A program made the position numbers and the translations under genes. Below the pieces are notes generated by a model. It did no database searches and was not told where the DNA came from. It saw only the letters and a program-made list of their open reading frames with translations. Shown one piece after another: positions 25,278-33,687 of a stretch of 64,000 bases of DNA (within the stretch, counting starts at the first letter, position 1; the number at the start of each line of letters is the position of its first letter). The DNA is from Pseudomonas sp. B21-023 (GTDB lineage Bacteria > Pseudomonadota > Gammaproteobacteria > Pseudomonadales > Pseudomonadaceae), in contig NZ_CP087190.1 of NCBI RefSeq assembly GCF_024749165.1, forward strand, positions 4,685,501-4,749,500, read 5' to 3'.

Positions 25278-26033
25278 ATGACTCGGATCGCTCGCTCTGG
25301 CGACAACAGCACTGAACGCCGTCTGCAAGCCGAGCGCCTGGTCGGCGCCGCGGCCCTGCAGGAAGCACAGGCCCTGCGCTTCAAGGTGTTCAGCGCCGAA
25401 TTCAAGGCCAAGCTCAAGGGCGCCGAACACGGGCTGGACATGGACGACTACGACATCCACTGCCGCCACATCGGCGTGCGCGACCTGGCCACCGGCCAGC
25501 TGGTTGCCACCACCCGCCTGCTCGACCACCAGGCCGCCAGCAGCCTGGGCCGCTTCTACAGCGAAGAGGAGTTCAGCCTGCACGGCCTGTTGCAGCTGCA
25601 GGGGCCGATCCTCGAGCTGGGCCGCACCTGCGTCGACCCGGCCTACCGCAACGGCGGCACCATCGCCGTGCTCTGGAGCGAACTGGCCGAAGTGCTCAAC
25701 GAGGGCCGCTACAGTTACCTGATGGGCTGTGCCAGCATCCCCATGCAGGACGGCGGCGTGCAGGCCCACGCCATCATGCAGCGCCTGCGTGAACGCTACC
25801 TGTGCACCGAGCACCTGCGTGCCGAACCGAAAAAGCCGCTGCCCAGCCTGCCGCTGCCGAACAACGTCATCGCCGAAATGCCCCCGCTGCTCAAGGCCTA
25901 CATGCGCCTGGGCGCGAAGATCTGCGGCGAGCCGTGCTGGGACGAGGATTTTCAGGTTGCCGACGTGTTCATCCTGCTCAAGCGCGACGACCTCTGCCCG
26001 CGCTACGCCCGTCACTTCAAGGCGGCGGTCTGA
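25278..26033 (+). CDS. olsB: L-ornithine N-alpha-acyltransferase (lyso-ornithine lipid synthase)
   Basis: A 251-aa GNAT-like acyltransferase that transfers a 3-hydroxyacyl chain from ACP to ornithine, the first step of ornithine lipid synthesis. Family marks: QEAQALRFKVFSAEF, GLDMDDYDIHCRHIGVRD, VATTRLL, ILELGRTCVDPAYRNGG, and LMGCASIPMQDG. ATG 25278 follows TGGAG at good spacing. The stop overlaps the olsA start (TGATG). Ornithine lipids replace phospholipids under phosphate limitation; I do not see a clear PhoB box in the short upstream gap. Confidence 0.92.
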   Translation: MTRIARSGDNSTERRLQAERLVGAAALQEAQALRFKVFSAEFKAKLKGAEHGLDMDDYDIHCRHIGVRDLATGQLVATTRLLDHQAASSLGRFYSEEEFSLHGLLQLQGPILELGRTCVDPAYRNGGTIAVLWSELAEVLNEGRYSYLMGCASIPMQDGGVQAHAIMQRLRERYLCTEHLRAEPKKPLPSLPLPNNVIAEMPPLLKAYMRLGAKICGEPCWDEDFQVADVFILLKRDDLCPRYARHFKAAV

Positions 26034-26821
26034 TGCGGCGCCTGCGGGCCGGTGCCCGCCTGCTGCGGCTGTTTCTGGTGCTGACCCTGGGGCTGGCCAT
26101 GGCCTGCGTCATCGCCCTGGGCGAGCGTCTGGGGCTGAACGCCTCGATAGAACAGCGCCAACGCTGGACACGGCTGTTCATGGGGTATCTGGTCGCCGCC
26201 CTGCCCTTCGAAGTGCAGGTCAGGGGCGAGCTGCCGCAACAACCGATGCTATGGGTCTGCAACCATGTGTCGTGGACCGACATCCCGCTGCTGGGCATGC
26301 TCACCCCGCTGTCGTTCCTGTCCAAGGCCGAGGTACGCCACTGGCCGCTGGCCGGCTGGCTGGCCGAGAAGGCCGGGACGCTGTTCATTCGTCGCGGCGG
26401 CGGCGATGCACAACGCCTACGCGAGCAGATCAGCGAACAATTGGGCGAGCAACGCCCCCTGTTGATCTTTCCCGAAGGCACCACCACGGACGGTCGCAGC
26501 CTGCGCACCTTCCATGGGCGCCTGCTGGCCGGGGCGATCGACCAGGTCACGCCGCTACAGCCTGTGGCAATCCAGTACCTGCGCGCGGGCCAGACCGATC
26601 CGATCGCGCCGTTCATTGGCGAGGACGACCTGGTTTCCCACTTGATGCGGCTGTTCGCGCAGGACCGCGGACAAGTGGTGATCCACCTGTTGCCGCCAAT
26701 CGGCAGCGCGGGCAAGGAACGCGCGGTACTGGCTTTCGAAGCGCAACAGGCGGTCCATCTGGCGCTGTTCGGCGTAGAGAATGTCGAGGTGGCACCGAGG
26801 CGACAGGCTCGGGCAGCCTGA
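26033..26821 (+). CDS. olsA: Lyso-ornithine lipid O-acyltransferase (PlsC family)
   Basis: A 262-aa membrane-associated acyltransferase finishing ornithine lipid synthesis. An N-terminal hydrophobic helix (LFLVLTLGLAMACVIALG) anchors it. The catalytic block I is NHVSWTD (NHx4D), block II is GTLFIRRGGGD, and block III FPEGTT, all in standard order. It overlaps olsB by one base. Some OlsA proteins also acylate lyso-phosphatidic acid, so a second role is possible. Confidence 0.92.
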   Translation: MRRLRAGARLLRLFLVLTLGLAMACVIALGERLGLNASIEQRQRWTRLFMGYLVAALPFEVQVRGELPQQPMLWVCNHVSWTDIPLLGMLTPLSFLSKAEVRHWPLAGWLAEKAGTLFIRRGGGDAQRLREQISEQLGEQRPLLIFPEGTTTDGRSLRTFHGRLLAGAIDQVTPLQPVAIQYLRAGQTDPIAPFIGEDDLVSHLMRLFAQDRGQVVIHLLPPIGSAGKERAVLAFEAQQAVHLALFGVENVEVAPRRQARAA

Positions 26822-26837
26822 ATCCGCGATTGCGGAC

Positions 26838-27416
26838 TCAAGCCGATTGCTGTGCCTGGGCAAATGCCTGCAACTGCGGATAGAACTCGCGAAAGTCCGC
26901 CAACAACGGCTCGTACAACCGCTCCAGTTCCACCATCACCCCTGCCATCCCCTCAGGCCGCGACAGGCGCCGGGCAATTCCGGCAAACACCTGCTCCAGG
27001 GTAGCGAAATCGCCATACGCTCCCAGCCAGTCGTCGGCCGCCATCAACGGCGCAATGCGCGCCAACCGGCCCGGCAACTCCGGCTCGGCGAGCAATACCT
27101 TGTAGAAGTCATCGGTGAACCGCGCCAGCGGCTGCTCGGCATACGCCGCCCAATGCCGCGCCAGGCAGTGGTCGAAGAACACATCCAGGACGATCCCGGC
27201 GAACCGCCGCCGCTCACGCGGAAAACGCGCCAGCGCCGCCAGCACCAGCGGGTGGCTGTCGGTGTAGCGGTCGATGTGTCGGTGCAGCCGAATCGAAGCC
27301 TCCAGCGCAGGCGGGAAGCGCCCCGCGAGCTCGCCCTTGACGAAATCGCCATACAGGCTGCCAAGCAGTTGCTGCGGCGCGGGGCCGCCCAGATGAAGGT
27401 GCGCGAGATAGTTCAT
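26838..27416 (-). CDS. acpH: Acyl carrier protein phosphodiesterase
   Basis: A 192-aa enzyme that removes the 4'-phosphopantetheine arm from ACP. It is built as a HD-like helical metallo-phosphodiesterase: MNYLAHLHLGG, LGSLYGDFVKGEL, RLHRHIDRYTDSHP and IVLDVFFDHCLARHW contain the conserved His/Asp residues. The length fits E. coli AcpH (193 aa). It converges on olsA and shares its upstream region with pyeR; the first palindromic operator lies 26 bp upstream of its ATG, so it may be co-regulated. Confidence 0.9.
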   Translation of the reverse strand: MNYLAHLHLGGPAPQQLLGSLYGDFVKGELAGRFPPALEASIRLHRHIDRYTDSHPLVLAALARFPRERRRFAGIVLDVFFDHCLARHWAAYAEQPLARFTDDFYKVLLAEPELPGRLARIAPLMAADDWLGAYGDFATLEQVFAGIARRLSRPEGMAGVMVELERLYEPLLADFREFYPQLQAFAQAQQSA

Positions 27417-27441
27417 GGCGCCAGTCTAGCACCGCTGCCTT

Positions 27442-27465
27442 CTATATCGTCACAAGACGATATAG
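27442..27465. promoter_or_regulatory. Perfect palindromic operator upstream of acpH and pyeR
   Basis: CTATATCGTC (27442-27451) and GACGATATAG (27456-27465) form a perfect 10-bp inverted repeat with a 4-bp centre. The half-site TATATCG recurs in the second palindrome 36 bp away. Its length and symmetry suit a dimeric ArsR-family repressor, and the adjacent pyeR is the obvious binder (inference). Confidence 0.65.
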
Positions 27466-27500
27466 CCAATGCTGCTGGCCTTAGGATCACTTCATATTTG

Positions 27501-27544
27501 TATATCGCGATGCAGCGATTTATATTTCGATCCATCGCGATATA
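27501..27544. promoter_or_regulatory. Composite palindromic operator upstream of pyeR
   Basis: TATATCGCGAT (27501-27511) is exactly inverted at 27534-27544, with further imperfect half-sites between (GCGATTTATA, TATATTTCGA). The site ends 24 bp before the pyeR ATG and would overlap its promoter, suggesting autorepression by PyeR. Confidence 0.65.
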
Positions 27545-27568
27545 CCGCTACACGCCACGAGCCCAACC

Positions 27569-27871
27569 ATGCCCCTCGATCTCGACGAAATAATAAAAGC
27601 CCTGGCCCATCCGGTTCGGCGCGACATCCTCAACTGGCTGAAAGACCCGGCCGCGCAGTTCCCCGACCAGCACCACAGCACCGAGCACGGTGTGTGTGCC
27701 GGGCAGATCGACCAACGCTGCGGCCTGTCGCAATCGACCGTGTCCGCCCATCTGGCCACCTTGCAGCGCGCAGGCCTGATCAGCAGCCAGAAGATCGGCC
27801 AGTGGCATTTCTTCAAGCGCAACGAGGCGACCATCAAGGCGTTCCTCGAGCACATGAGCCAAGAGCTCTGA
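27569..27871 (+). CDS. pyeR: ArsR-family transcriptional repressor (PyeR-like)
   Basis: A 100-aa winged-helix regulator. The DNA-recognition helix is in CGLSQSTVSAHLATLQRAGLI, and the wing in SSQKIGQWHFFKR. The start of the family fold, ALAHPVRRDILNWL, is intact. An insert with two His (DQHHSTEHGVC) and two cysteines (C in HGVC and RCGLS) could sense metal or redox state, but no classical ArsR CxC motif is present. It lies 24 bp before xenB, as in the P. aeruginosa pyeR-pyeM-xenB operon (PA4354-PA4356), where PyeR represses its own operon. Confidence 0.85.
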   Translation: MPLDLDEIIKALAHPVRRDILNWLKDPAAQFPDQHHSTEHGVCAGQIDQRCGLSQSTVSAHLATLQRAGLISSQKIGQWHFFKRNEATIKAFLEHMSQEL

Positions 27872-27895
27872 CCTGATCCAAGCGAGGCTTTGCAC

Positions 27896-28945
27896 ATGAC
27901 GACGTTGTTCGACCCGATCACACTGGGCGACCTCGAGCTGCCCAACCGCATCATCATGGCCCCACTGACCCGTTGCCGCGCCGACGAAGGCCGCGTGCCC
28001 AATGCGCTGATGGCCGAGTACTACGTGCAACGCGCCAGCGCCGGGCTGATCCTCAGCGAGGCGACCTCGGTCACGCCGATGGGCGTCGGCTACCCCGACA
28101 CCCCCGGTATCTGGAGCGACCGGCAGGTGCGCGGCTGGCACAACGTGACCAAGGCCATCCATGGCGCAGGTGGGCGCATCTTCCTGCAATTGTGGCACGT
28201 CGGGCGCATCTCCCACCCGTCGTACCTCAATGGCGAACTGCCAGTGGCCCCCAGCGCGATCCAGCCCAAGGGCCATGTCAGCCTGGTGCGCCCGCTCAGT
28301 GACTACCCGACCCCGCGCGCGCTGGAAACCGAAGAGATCGCCGACACCGTCGAGGCCTACCGCAGCGGCGCCGAGAACGCCAAGGCCGCCGGCTTCGACG
28401 GCGTGGAGATCCACGGCGCCAACGGTTACCTGCTCGACCAGTTCCTGCAGAGCAGCACCAACCAGCGCACAGACCGCTATGGCGGCTCGCTGGAGAACCG
28501 CGCGCGGTTACTGCTGGAAGTGACCGATGCCGCCATCGAGGTATGGGGCCCGGGCCGCGTGGGCGTGCACCTGGCGCCACGCGCCGATGCCCATGACATG
28601 GGCGACGCCGACCGTGCCGAGACATTCACCTATGTGGCCCGGGAGCTGGGCAAACGCGGCATCGCCTTCATCTGCTCGCGGGAGAAAGAGGCTGACGACA
28701 GCATCGGTCTGCTGATCAAGGCAGCGTTCGGCGGCCCCTACATTGTCAACGAGCGCTTTGACAAGGCCGGCGCCAATGCTGCCCTGGCCAGCGGTAAAGC
28801 CGATGCCGTGGCCTTCGGCATTCCGTTCATCGCCAACCCCGACCTGCCAGCGCGCCTGGCCGCCGATGCACCGCTCAATGCGCCGCATCCGGAGACGTTC
28901 TATGGCAAAGGCCCGGTCGGGTATATCGACTACCCGCGGATGTAA
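27896..28945 (+). CDS. xenB: Old Yellow Enzyme family xenobiotic reductase
   Basis: A 349-aa FMN-dependent NADPH oxidoreductase that reduces activated alkenes, nitroesters and nitroaromatics. The TIM-barrel landmarks are NRIIMAPLTRCRADEGRVPNAL, GGRIFLQLWHVGRISHP, and the active-site HGANGYLLDQFLQ followed by NQRTDRYGGSLENRARLLLE. The His-x-x-Asn pair that binds substrate is intact (HGAN). It resembles XenB of P. putida (PP_0920) more than XenA. ATG 27896 follows GAGG. The MFS gene pyeM, found between pyeR and xenB in P. aeruginosa, is absent here. Confidence 0.93.
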   Translation: MTTLFDPITLGDLELPNRIIMAPLTRCRADEGRVPNALMAEYYVQRASAGLILSEATSVTPMGVGYPDTPGIWSDRQVRGWHNVTKAIHGAGGRIFLQLWHVGRISHPSYLNGELPVAPSAIQPKGHVSLVRPLSDYPTPRALETEEIADTVEAYRSGAENAKAAGFDGVEIHGANGYLLDQFLQSSTNQRTDRYGGSLENRARLLLEVTDAAIEVWGPGRVGVHLAPRADAHDMGDADRAETFTYVARELGKRGIAFICSREKEADDSIGLLIKAAFGGPYIVNERFDKAGANAALASGKADAVAFGIPFIANPDLPARLAADAPLNAPHPETFYGKGPVGYIDYPRM

Positions 28946-28998
28946 GCGAATGCTGAGCCTGTAGAATCGGGCTCCAGCAAGTGGATGCCGGCGGGCGA

Positions 28999-31191
28999 TC
29001 AGAAGTTGTAGCGCAACCCCAGGTTGACCCCGTACGGCTGCTCGATATGCTCGCCATTGCTGTACTGGAACTCGCCGTGCAGCTGCAGCACTTCCGAGAC
29101 CTGCGCCACCAGGCCCACGGCCACCTCGCCACGGGTGCCGGAGAGGTCGTTGGTGAAGTGGTTGTCGTTGATCTTCACCTTGTTGCTGTTGATGAACTCG
29201 TGGGCCGCCGCGACTTTCAGGTAAGGCTGCAGGACACTGCCGTTGTCCAGCGCCAGGCTGCGCCCGACCTGCGCACCGACCTTGCCGAGCAACGAGTTGG
29301 CGCCATCGCTCTCGGCCCGCAGGCCGTTGTCCAGGGTGTAGCTGTCGCCATCGACCCACAAAGCGGACAGCTGGGTGAACGGTTCGACATACCAGCCATC
29401 ATCCAGCTTGAAGTGCCGGCCAACCTCAACCGAGGCCCCGAGGCCGTCGTTGTGATACTCGCCCTTGGTCTTGCGGCCATCGCTCATCACCACATCGTTG
29501 CGGTTACGCAAGCGGTTGTACTTGAGCACCGCGTCGATGTAGTAACCACTGTCGGTCATCCAGGTGCTGTAGGCGCCGACATAGTAGCTTTTGATCTTGC
29601 CGGAAGAGCCGAGGCTGTAATCCAGGTTCGACTCGCTGTAACCGCCCATCACCCCGAGCAACCAACGGCCATCGTAGCCAGGCAAGGCGCCGTCGGCGCC
29701 GAAGCTCACACCGTTCTGGTCCTGCTGGTAGGCCACGGCGCTGCCCGCCGACAGGTTGTAGCGGTTGCCATAGCTGCGCATCCACAAGCCCTGGCCCTGG
29801 CCCAGGCGCAGTTCGCCCATGCGGCTGCGCAGCGACGACAGTTCACCATACCAAACGGTCGGCGCGGCGCTGAACATGCCCAGCACCGCATGGGCGCTCG
29901 GAGTCAGCACGTTGCCGGGCTTCTGCTTCAGGTACCAGTTGTCCTCGCCGTCGCCTTTTTCCAAGGTGTAGAGGAAGGTGCCGAAATCGATATCGTGCAA
30001 CAGGCCGAAGGTGGCGTCGCCCCCACCGGTCTCGATGATGCGGTGCGGCGCCTGCCCTTCCACCGGATCGACACCGGTGCTGGCAATGCTCAGTTGATGA
30101 TTGCCCTCTGCCGCACCAGTGACTTTCAGCATGTCGCCGGTGCCGCTGGCCAGGTCGATGTCCATCACGAAGATGCCCGAGCCCTTGAGGTTGTCTACCG
30201 TCAGGGTCTTGAAGCCAGTCATTGTGTCCCGATCGGTGAAATCGACCGTGCCATTGTCGAGCGTCAGGTCGCCAACCTCGCCATCCTTGGTCAGGATCCA
30301 GCGGCCACCGCTCTCCAGGGCCAGGCTCTGGACATTGACCAGGTTACCCCTGAGCGAGGCATTGTTGCGCAGTACCAGGTTGGCGCTGCTGGTGCCATCG
30401 ACCACCACGTCGCCGGACAACTGACTGTTATCGGCCGTGAAGTCAGTGCTCATGCCTCTGGTGACCTCAAGGATCGTGCCGTTGCCACCTACCAACTCGC
30501 TGCCGTTGCTTACCTCGATGGTTGCCGTGCCGATGGTCCCGTCGCTGGCAGCCCGAACCAATATGGCGCTTCCGGTTTCACTCATGACCTTGGAACCATC
30601 CAGCTTCACCTGCGAGCCGCCACCTCCGTCGGCGGCCAGGTCCTGGGTTACATTCAGGCCATTGGTCTTACCGCTGATGACGCTACCGCCAGAGGCGATC
30701 AAGGTTGAGCCATTGAGGTAGGCGCCCATTCGCCGGGTGCCGGTCAATGAGCTGCCTATGAGCTCAAGCACGCTACCTTGGCTGAGTGCCGCGCCGCTGC
30801 CGCCACTGATCGTGCTGCCCTTGGCGACAATGGTGGAGGTAGTGCTCGCACTGACCCCGTAGCCGTTCGTTCCGCCGGTGACCGTCGCCCCGTCAAGTGA
30901 CGCCTGGGTACCTTCGCGCATTGCAATGCCCACCCTCGTACCGGATGTCGTTACCTGCCCACCGTTCACTGTGACCGTCGAACCGCTCAACGCGGTGATC
31001 CCATCAGTACTACCACTGGCCGTGATCAGCAGGTTCGATCCATTTCTCAGGGTGTAATCGTCCGAGACGGGCGTGCTGACCGTTTCATCCTGGCCATCGA
31101 GGTCCTTCGCCTCGGCCAGCCCCGTCCCGGCCATGGCACTGAACAGGCCCACCGCAACGCTCAAGGGCATGGCAGAAATCATCGATTTCAC
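28999..31191 (-). CDS. Autotransporter (type Va secretion) with beta-helix passenger
   Basis: A 730-aa outer-membrane autotransporter. GTG 31191 has AGGAGA six bases upstream and is followed by a signal peptide (to about residue 28, TGLAEA). The passenger (30-440) is a repetitive Gly/Ser/Thr-rich beta-helix (NGSNLLITASGSTDGITAL, STISGGSGAALSQGS, MGAYLNGSTLIASGGSVISG), pertactin-like. A linker with GTFLYTLEKGDGEDNWYLK leads to the beta-barrel (about 465-730) ending in the typical aromatic residue (LGLRYNF). No protease catalytic triad is visible, so an adhesin or surface structural role is more likely. It converges on xenB, 53 bp apart. Confidence 0.9.
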   Translation of the reverse strand: MKSMISAMPLSVAVGLFSAMAGTGLAEAKDLDGQDETVSTPVSDDYTLRNGSNLLITASGSTDGITALSGSTVTVNGGQVTTSGTRVGIAMREGTQASLDGATVTGGTNGYGVSASTTSTIVAKGSTISGGSGAALSQGSVLELIGSSLTGTRRMGAYLNGSTLIASGGSVISGKTNGLNVTQDLAADGGGGSQVKLDGSKVMSETGSAILVRAASDGTIGTATIEVSNGSELVGGNGTILEVTRGMSTDFTADNSQLSGDVVVDGTSSANLVLRNNASLRGNLVNVQSLALESGGRWILTKDGEVGDLTLDNGTVDFTDRDTMTGFKTLTVDNLKGSGIFVMDIDLASGTGDMLKVTGAAEGNHQLSIASTGVDPVEGQAPHRIIETGGGDATFGLLHDIDFGTFLYTLEKGDGEDNWYLKQKPGNVLTPSAHAVLGMFSAAPTVWYGELSSLRSRMGELRLGQGQGLWMRSYGNRYNLSAGSAVAYQQDQNGVSFGADGALPGYDGRWLLGVMGGYSESNLDYSLGSSGKIKSYYVGAYSTWMTDSGYYIDAVLKYNRLRNRNDVVMSDGRKTKGEYHNDGLGASVEVGRHFKLDDGWYVEPFTQLSALWVDGDSYTLDNGLRAESDGANSLLGKVGAQVGRSLALDNGSVLQPYLKVAAAHEFINSNKVKINDNHFTNDLSGTRGEVAVGLVAQVSEVLQLHGEFQYSNGEHIEQPYGVNLGLRYNF

Positions 31192-31336
31192 ATTGCTCTC
31201 CTGTTTCAACTCGTTAACTGAGCGGTGGGCAGTCGCAAGACCTGGGCACCGCCAGAAAGGAGCGCGCAGTGTCGGCAAGAAGCCAAGAAACTTCTGTAGG
31301 ACTTTTCTTTACTTGATAGAAATACGCCGTATTTTC

Positions 31337-33478
31337 CTAATCAGGCTGGAAGCTCGAGACGGGTGAAAATTGCCTGGTTTCAGGCTTGCTTGCATCCACG
31401 AGGAAGGAGTAGTTGGCAAGTACGGTTTTTCTGCTGTCGGCCTCGGCCCAAGACGGGTCGACGAGGACCTTGAAGTATCGACCGTCCTGGTAGACCTTGA
31501 CGGTTGCCCGCCTGAGCTCACCGCCTTCAGCCTGCCAATGAAGATCGACTTGGTCCCCGTCCTTGATGCGGTCATAACGCAGGGAGAACTTGGGTGTATC
31601 ACCGCCGTACGACATGTAGTCCGGCGCCTGCAGATCGTCGCGATCCTGCTGCCTCACGTTTAGAGCGAGTACATCGGAATACTCTTCGTCCCCACCTTTA
31701 GCCGGCCTGGCCAGGTAACTGACCGACACGGTCTTGCCGATGAAGGCCATCAGCACGCCAATGGGCACTTCGAAAACCAGATCGCCCGGTGTTACGACCC
31801 TCTTCCAGGGTGACTGATAGGTGAAGGCGACGCGTGCCCAAACACCGCGCTCTTCCTCCTCACCCACCCAGCGAACGGCAATCTCTTGGTCTTTGTTCAT
31901 ACTGGAGTATCGGGCCACGGTGACCTTCACATGGGTTGCATCGAGGAAGTCCTTATGAAAATCCAACTGGTCCTTGTCCTCACCGGATGCCTTCTCGACT
32001 TCCGGTCGGCGCAATACATTGGGCACTCGCCAGCCGTTTGTCGGTGAACGGGAGCTCGCCCCGCCCGCAGTGACCAATGTGTAGAACAGCTTCAGACTGC
32101 CGCCCCGTAATGCTTCGACCCTCTCCTTGAACACCACATGCTCGACGGCGCCTACACCATCGACCACCAACGTCCATTGGCCGTTGTCTGGCTTGCCTGC
32201 GCTGTTGATCCCCCTCCACTCGAGCAACAGATGATCACCTGCCACCATGTGCTTGTAGGGTTGAATTTTCACAGTGGCACCCTTTCTGGGCACGTCCTGG
32301 GGATCAAGCCATCTCCCCTCGGCCTCGACGATCTCCGGCTTCTCAAGAGAAAATGCACCGGTAATCTTGACCGTATAGGTGTCAGACGTGCGCCAGGGCG
32401 AGCCGCTGATACGATAAAGCACCGTGGCGCTGCCCTGCAGCGCCTGCGCCGCGTGGCTGTTGTCTAGCGTGAACGCCAGATCTTCCGCGAGATCGTCTGC
32501 CTCCAGCTTTTCGATTCCGTCGAAGACCGGAGGCAGTGACGAACCATTGGCAGTCAACCCAACCCAGATCAACTCCAGCGTCTTGCCAAGCCAGGCGGGC
32601 TCAGGTGTGACGATGACCTTGACAGGGGCACCGTCCAGCGCATTGAAGTCGAGCTCATCGCGTTCATTGACGCCCTCAACCCTAGGCGCAGGTAGCGTCT
32701 GGGTCAGGCGCAGGGCCAGCGAATTATGGGCAAGCGAGACCACGGACTCATTGCCTGCCAGGTCTTGCACTTGGTAGGTGAAGCGGATCGGTATGCTGTC
32801 GAACAAGGCCTGCAAGTTCGTCAACGATATCGTGACCTCGGTGGGATCAGTCTCGCTCTCGACCTTGAACGGGCCTTCGGTCACCGATACGACGCCGTCG
32901 GTGATGGTGAGGGTGATCTGATCACCCAACTGCCGACCGTCGTAACCACTGACACTTATCGTAAGCTTGCCACCGACGAAATCGGACTCTAGGATGTGCC
33001 CTCGCTCCTCAACGTCGGCAGGAAATACCACCTTGCCCAGAGCCCCTTCCGAGCCGCCTGGTGCCTGCCTGTCGATACGCACGTAAAAAGAGTTCTTGGC
33101 GAATTCCCAATCATCACTGCCTACCTGCTTGGCCCCGTAGCCAAGCAGGAATCGCTCGTCCTGGCCTTCGGTGACGCTGTCCCAGTAACTGGGGGGGATA
33201 GCGAGCATGAAATCGGGGCCGGGTTCGCCAGGAGGATTCGCTTCCTCCTCAGTGACAACATGATAGGCCCCCGCTACACCCTCAAGGTTAACGTCATCCC
33301 ATATCAAGGCGATGACGACCCCTTCGCCGATGTGCTGCCACCAAGGCACTTTCACCGTTAGGGCCTGGCCCTGCCGTTCGACAGGCAGGAGCTCGGCGTT
33401 TCCCTTACCGTCGTCGCGCAAATCGACAACCAGATCCGGGAGTGCGAGCGTCCCGGTGACTTCAGTAGATCCTGCCAT
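31337..33478 (-). CDS. Repetitive Ig-like hypothetical protein (paralog 1)
   Basis: A 713-aa protein with no signal peptide, TM segment or known catalytic motif. It consists of repeated beta-sandwich-like modules of about 100-120 aa, each ending in FxYxVxDxAGN- or LFYTLVTAGG-like strands (RFTYQVQDLAGNESVVSLAHNSL). Block 41-195 (WWQHIGEGVVIALIWD ... FYVRIDRQAPGG ... ERGHILESDFVGGKLTISVSGY) aligns clearly with the neighbour at 33688-35790, so the two arose by duplication. ATG 33478 follows GGAGGG. A MITE lies 36 bp upstream. The function is unknown; large Ig-like arrays are common in adhesins, but an export signal is missing. Confidence 0.8.
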   Translation of the reverse strand: MAGSTEVTGTLALPDLVVDLRDDGKGNAELLPVERQGQALTVKVPWWQHIGEGVVIALIWDDVNLEGVAGAYHVVTEEEANPPGEPGPDFMLAIPPSYWDSVTEGQDERFLLGYGAKQVGSDDWEFAKNSFYVRIDRQAPGGSEGALGKVVFPADVEERGHILESDFVGGKLTISVSGYDGRQLGDQITLTITDGVVSVTEGPFKVESETDPTEVTISLTNLQALFDSIPIRFTYQVQDLAGNESVVSLAHNSLALRLTQTLPAPRVEGVNERDELDFNALDGAPVKVIVTPEPAWLGKTLELIWVGLTANGSSLPPVFDGIEKLEADDLAEDLAFTLDNSHAAQALQGSATVLYRISGSPWRTSDTYTVKITGAFSLEKPEIVEAEGRWLDPQDVPRKGATVKIQPYKHMVAGDHLLLEWRGINSAGKPDNGQWTLVVDGVGAVEHVVFKERVEALRGGSLKLFYTLVTAGGASSRSPTNGWRVPNVLRRPEVEKASGEDKDQLDFHKDFLDATHVKVTVARYSSMNKDQEIAVRWVGEEEERGVWARVAFTYQSPWKRVVTPGDLVFEVPIGVLMAFIGKTVSVSYLARPAKGGDEEYSDVLALNVRQQDRDDLQAPDYMSYGGDTPKFSLRYDRIKDGDQVDLHWQAEGGELRRATVKVYQDGRYFKVLVDPSWAEADSRKTVLANYSFLVDASKPETRQFSPVSSFQPD

Positions 33479-33510
33479 GCGCTCACCCTCCACGGGTCGT
33501 GGTTTCTTGG

Positions 33511-33657
33511 CTAGGCTCTGTATGAAAAGCCTTGATACTCGGTGATGCTGCGTTGAAAACAGCCTCGGAATGCTCATTTACAACCCGTAAACTCCGCTTC
33601 CTCGGCTGTTTTCGCCTTGCCTGACCTTCGTCTCAAGATTTCTCATACAGACCCTAG
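33511..33657. mobile_element. MITE of IS5 type with CTAG target duplication
   Basis: A 139-bp element (33515-33653) with terminal inverted repeats (GCTCTGTATGA at the left, GGTCTGTATGA on the opposite strand at the right; 10 of 11 match). It is flanked on both sides by CTAG (33511-33514 and 33654-33657), the 4-bp YTAR duplication made by IS5-group transposases. It contains an internal inverted repeat (AAAACAGCC...GGCTGTTTT) and no transposase, so it is non-autonomous. It sits between the two Ig-like paralogs, just upstream of the first gene's start. Confidence 0.7.
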
Positions 33658-33687
33658 TCGAGGCGACAATCAATTGCCGTTTCAGCG

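Noticed and set aside
28981..30708. 575-codon plus-strand frame opposite the autotransporter
   Set aside because: The minus strand has signal peptide, passenger and barrel ending in Phe; the plus-strand translation has no features.
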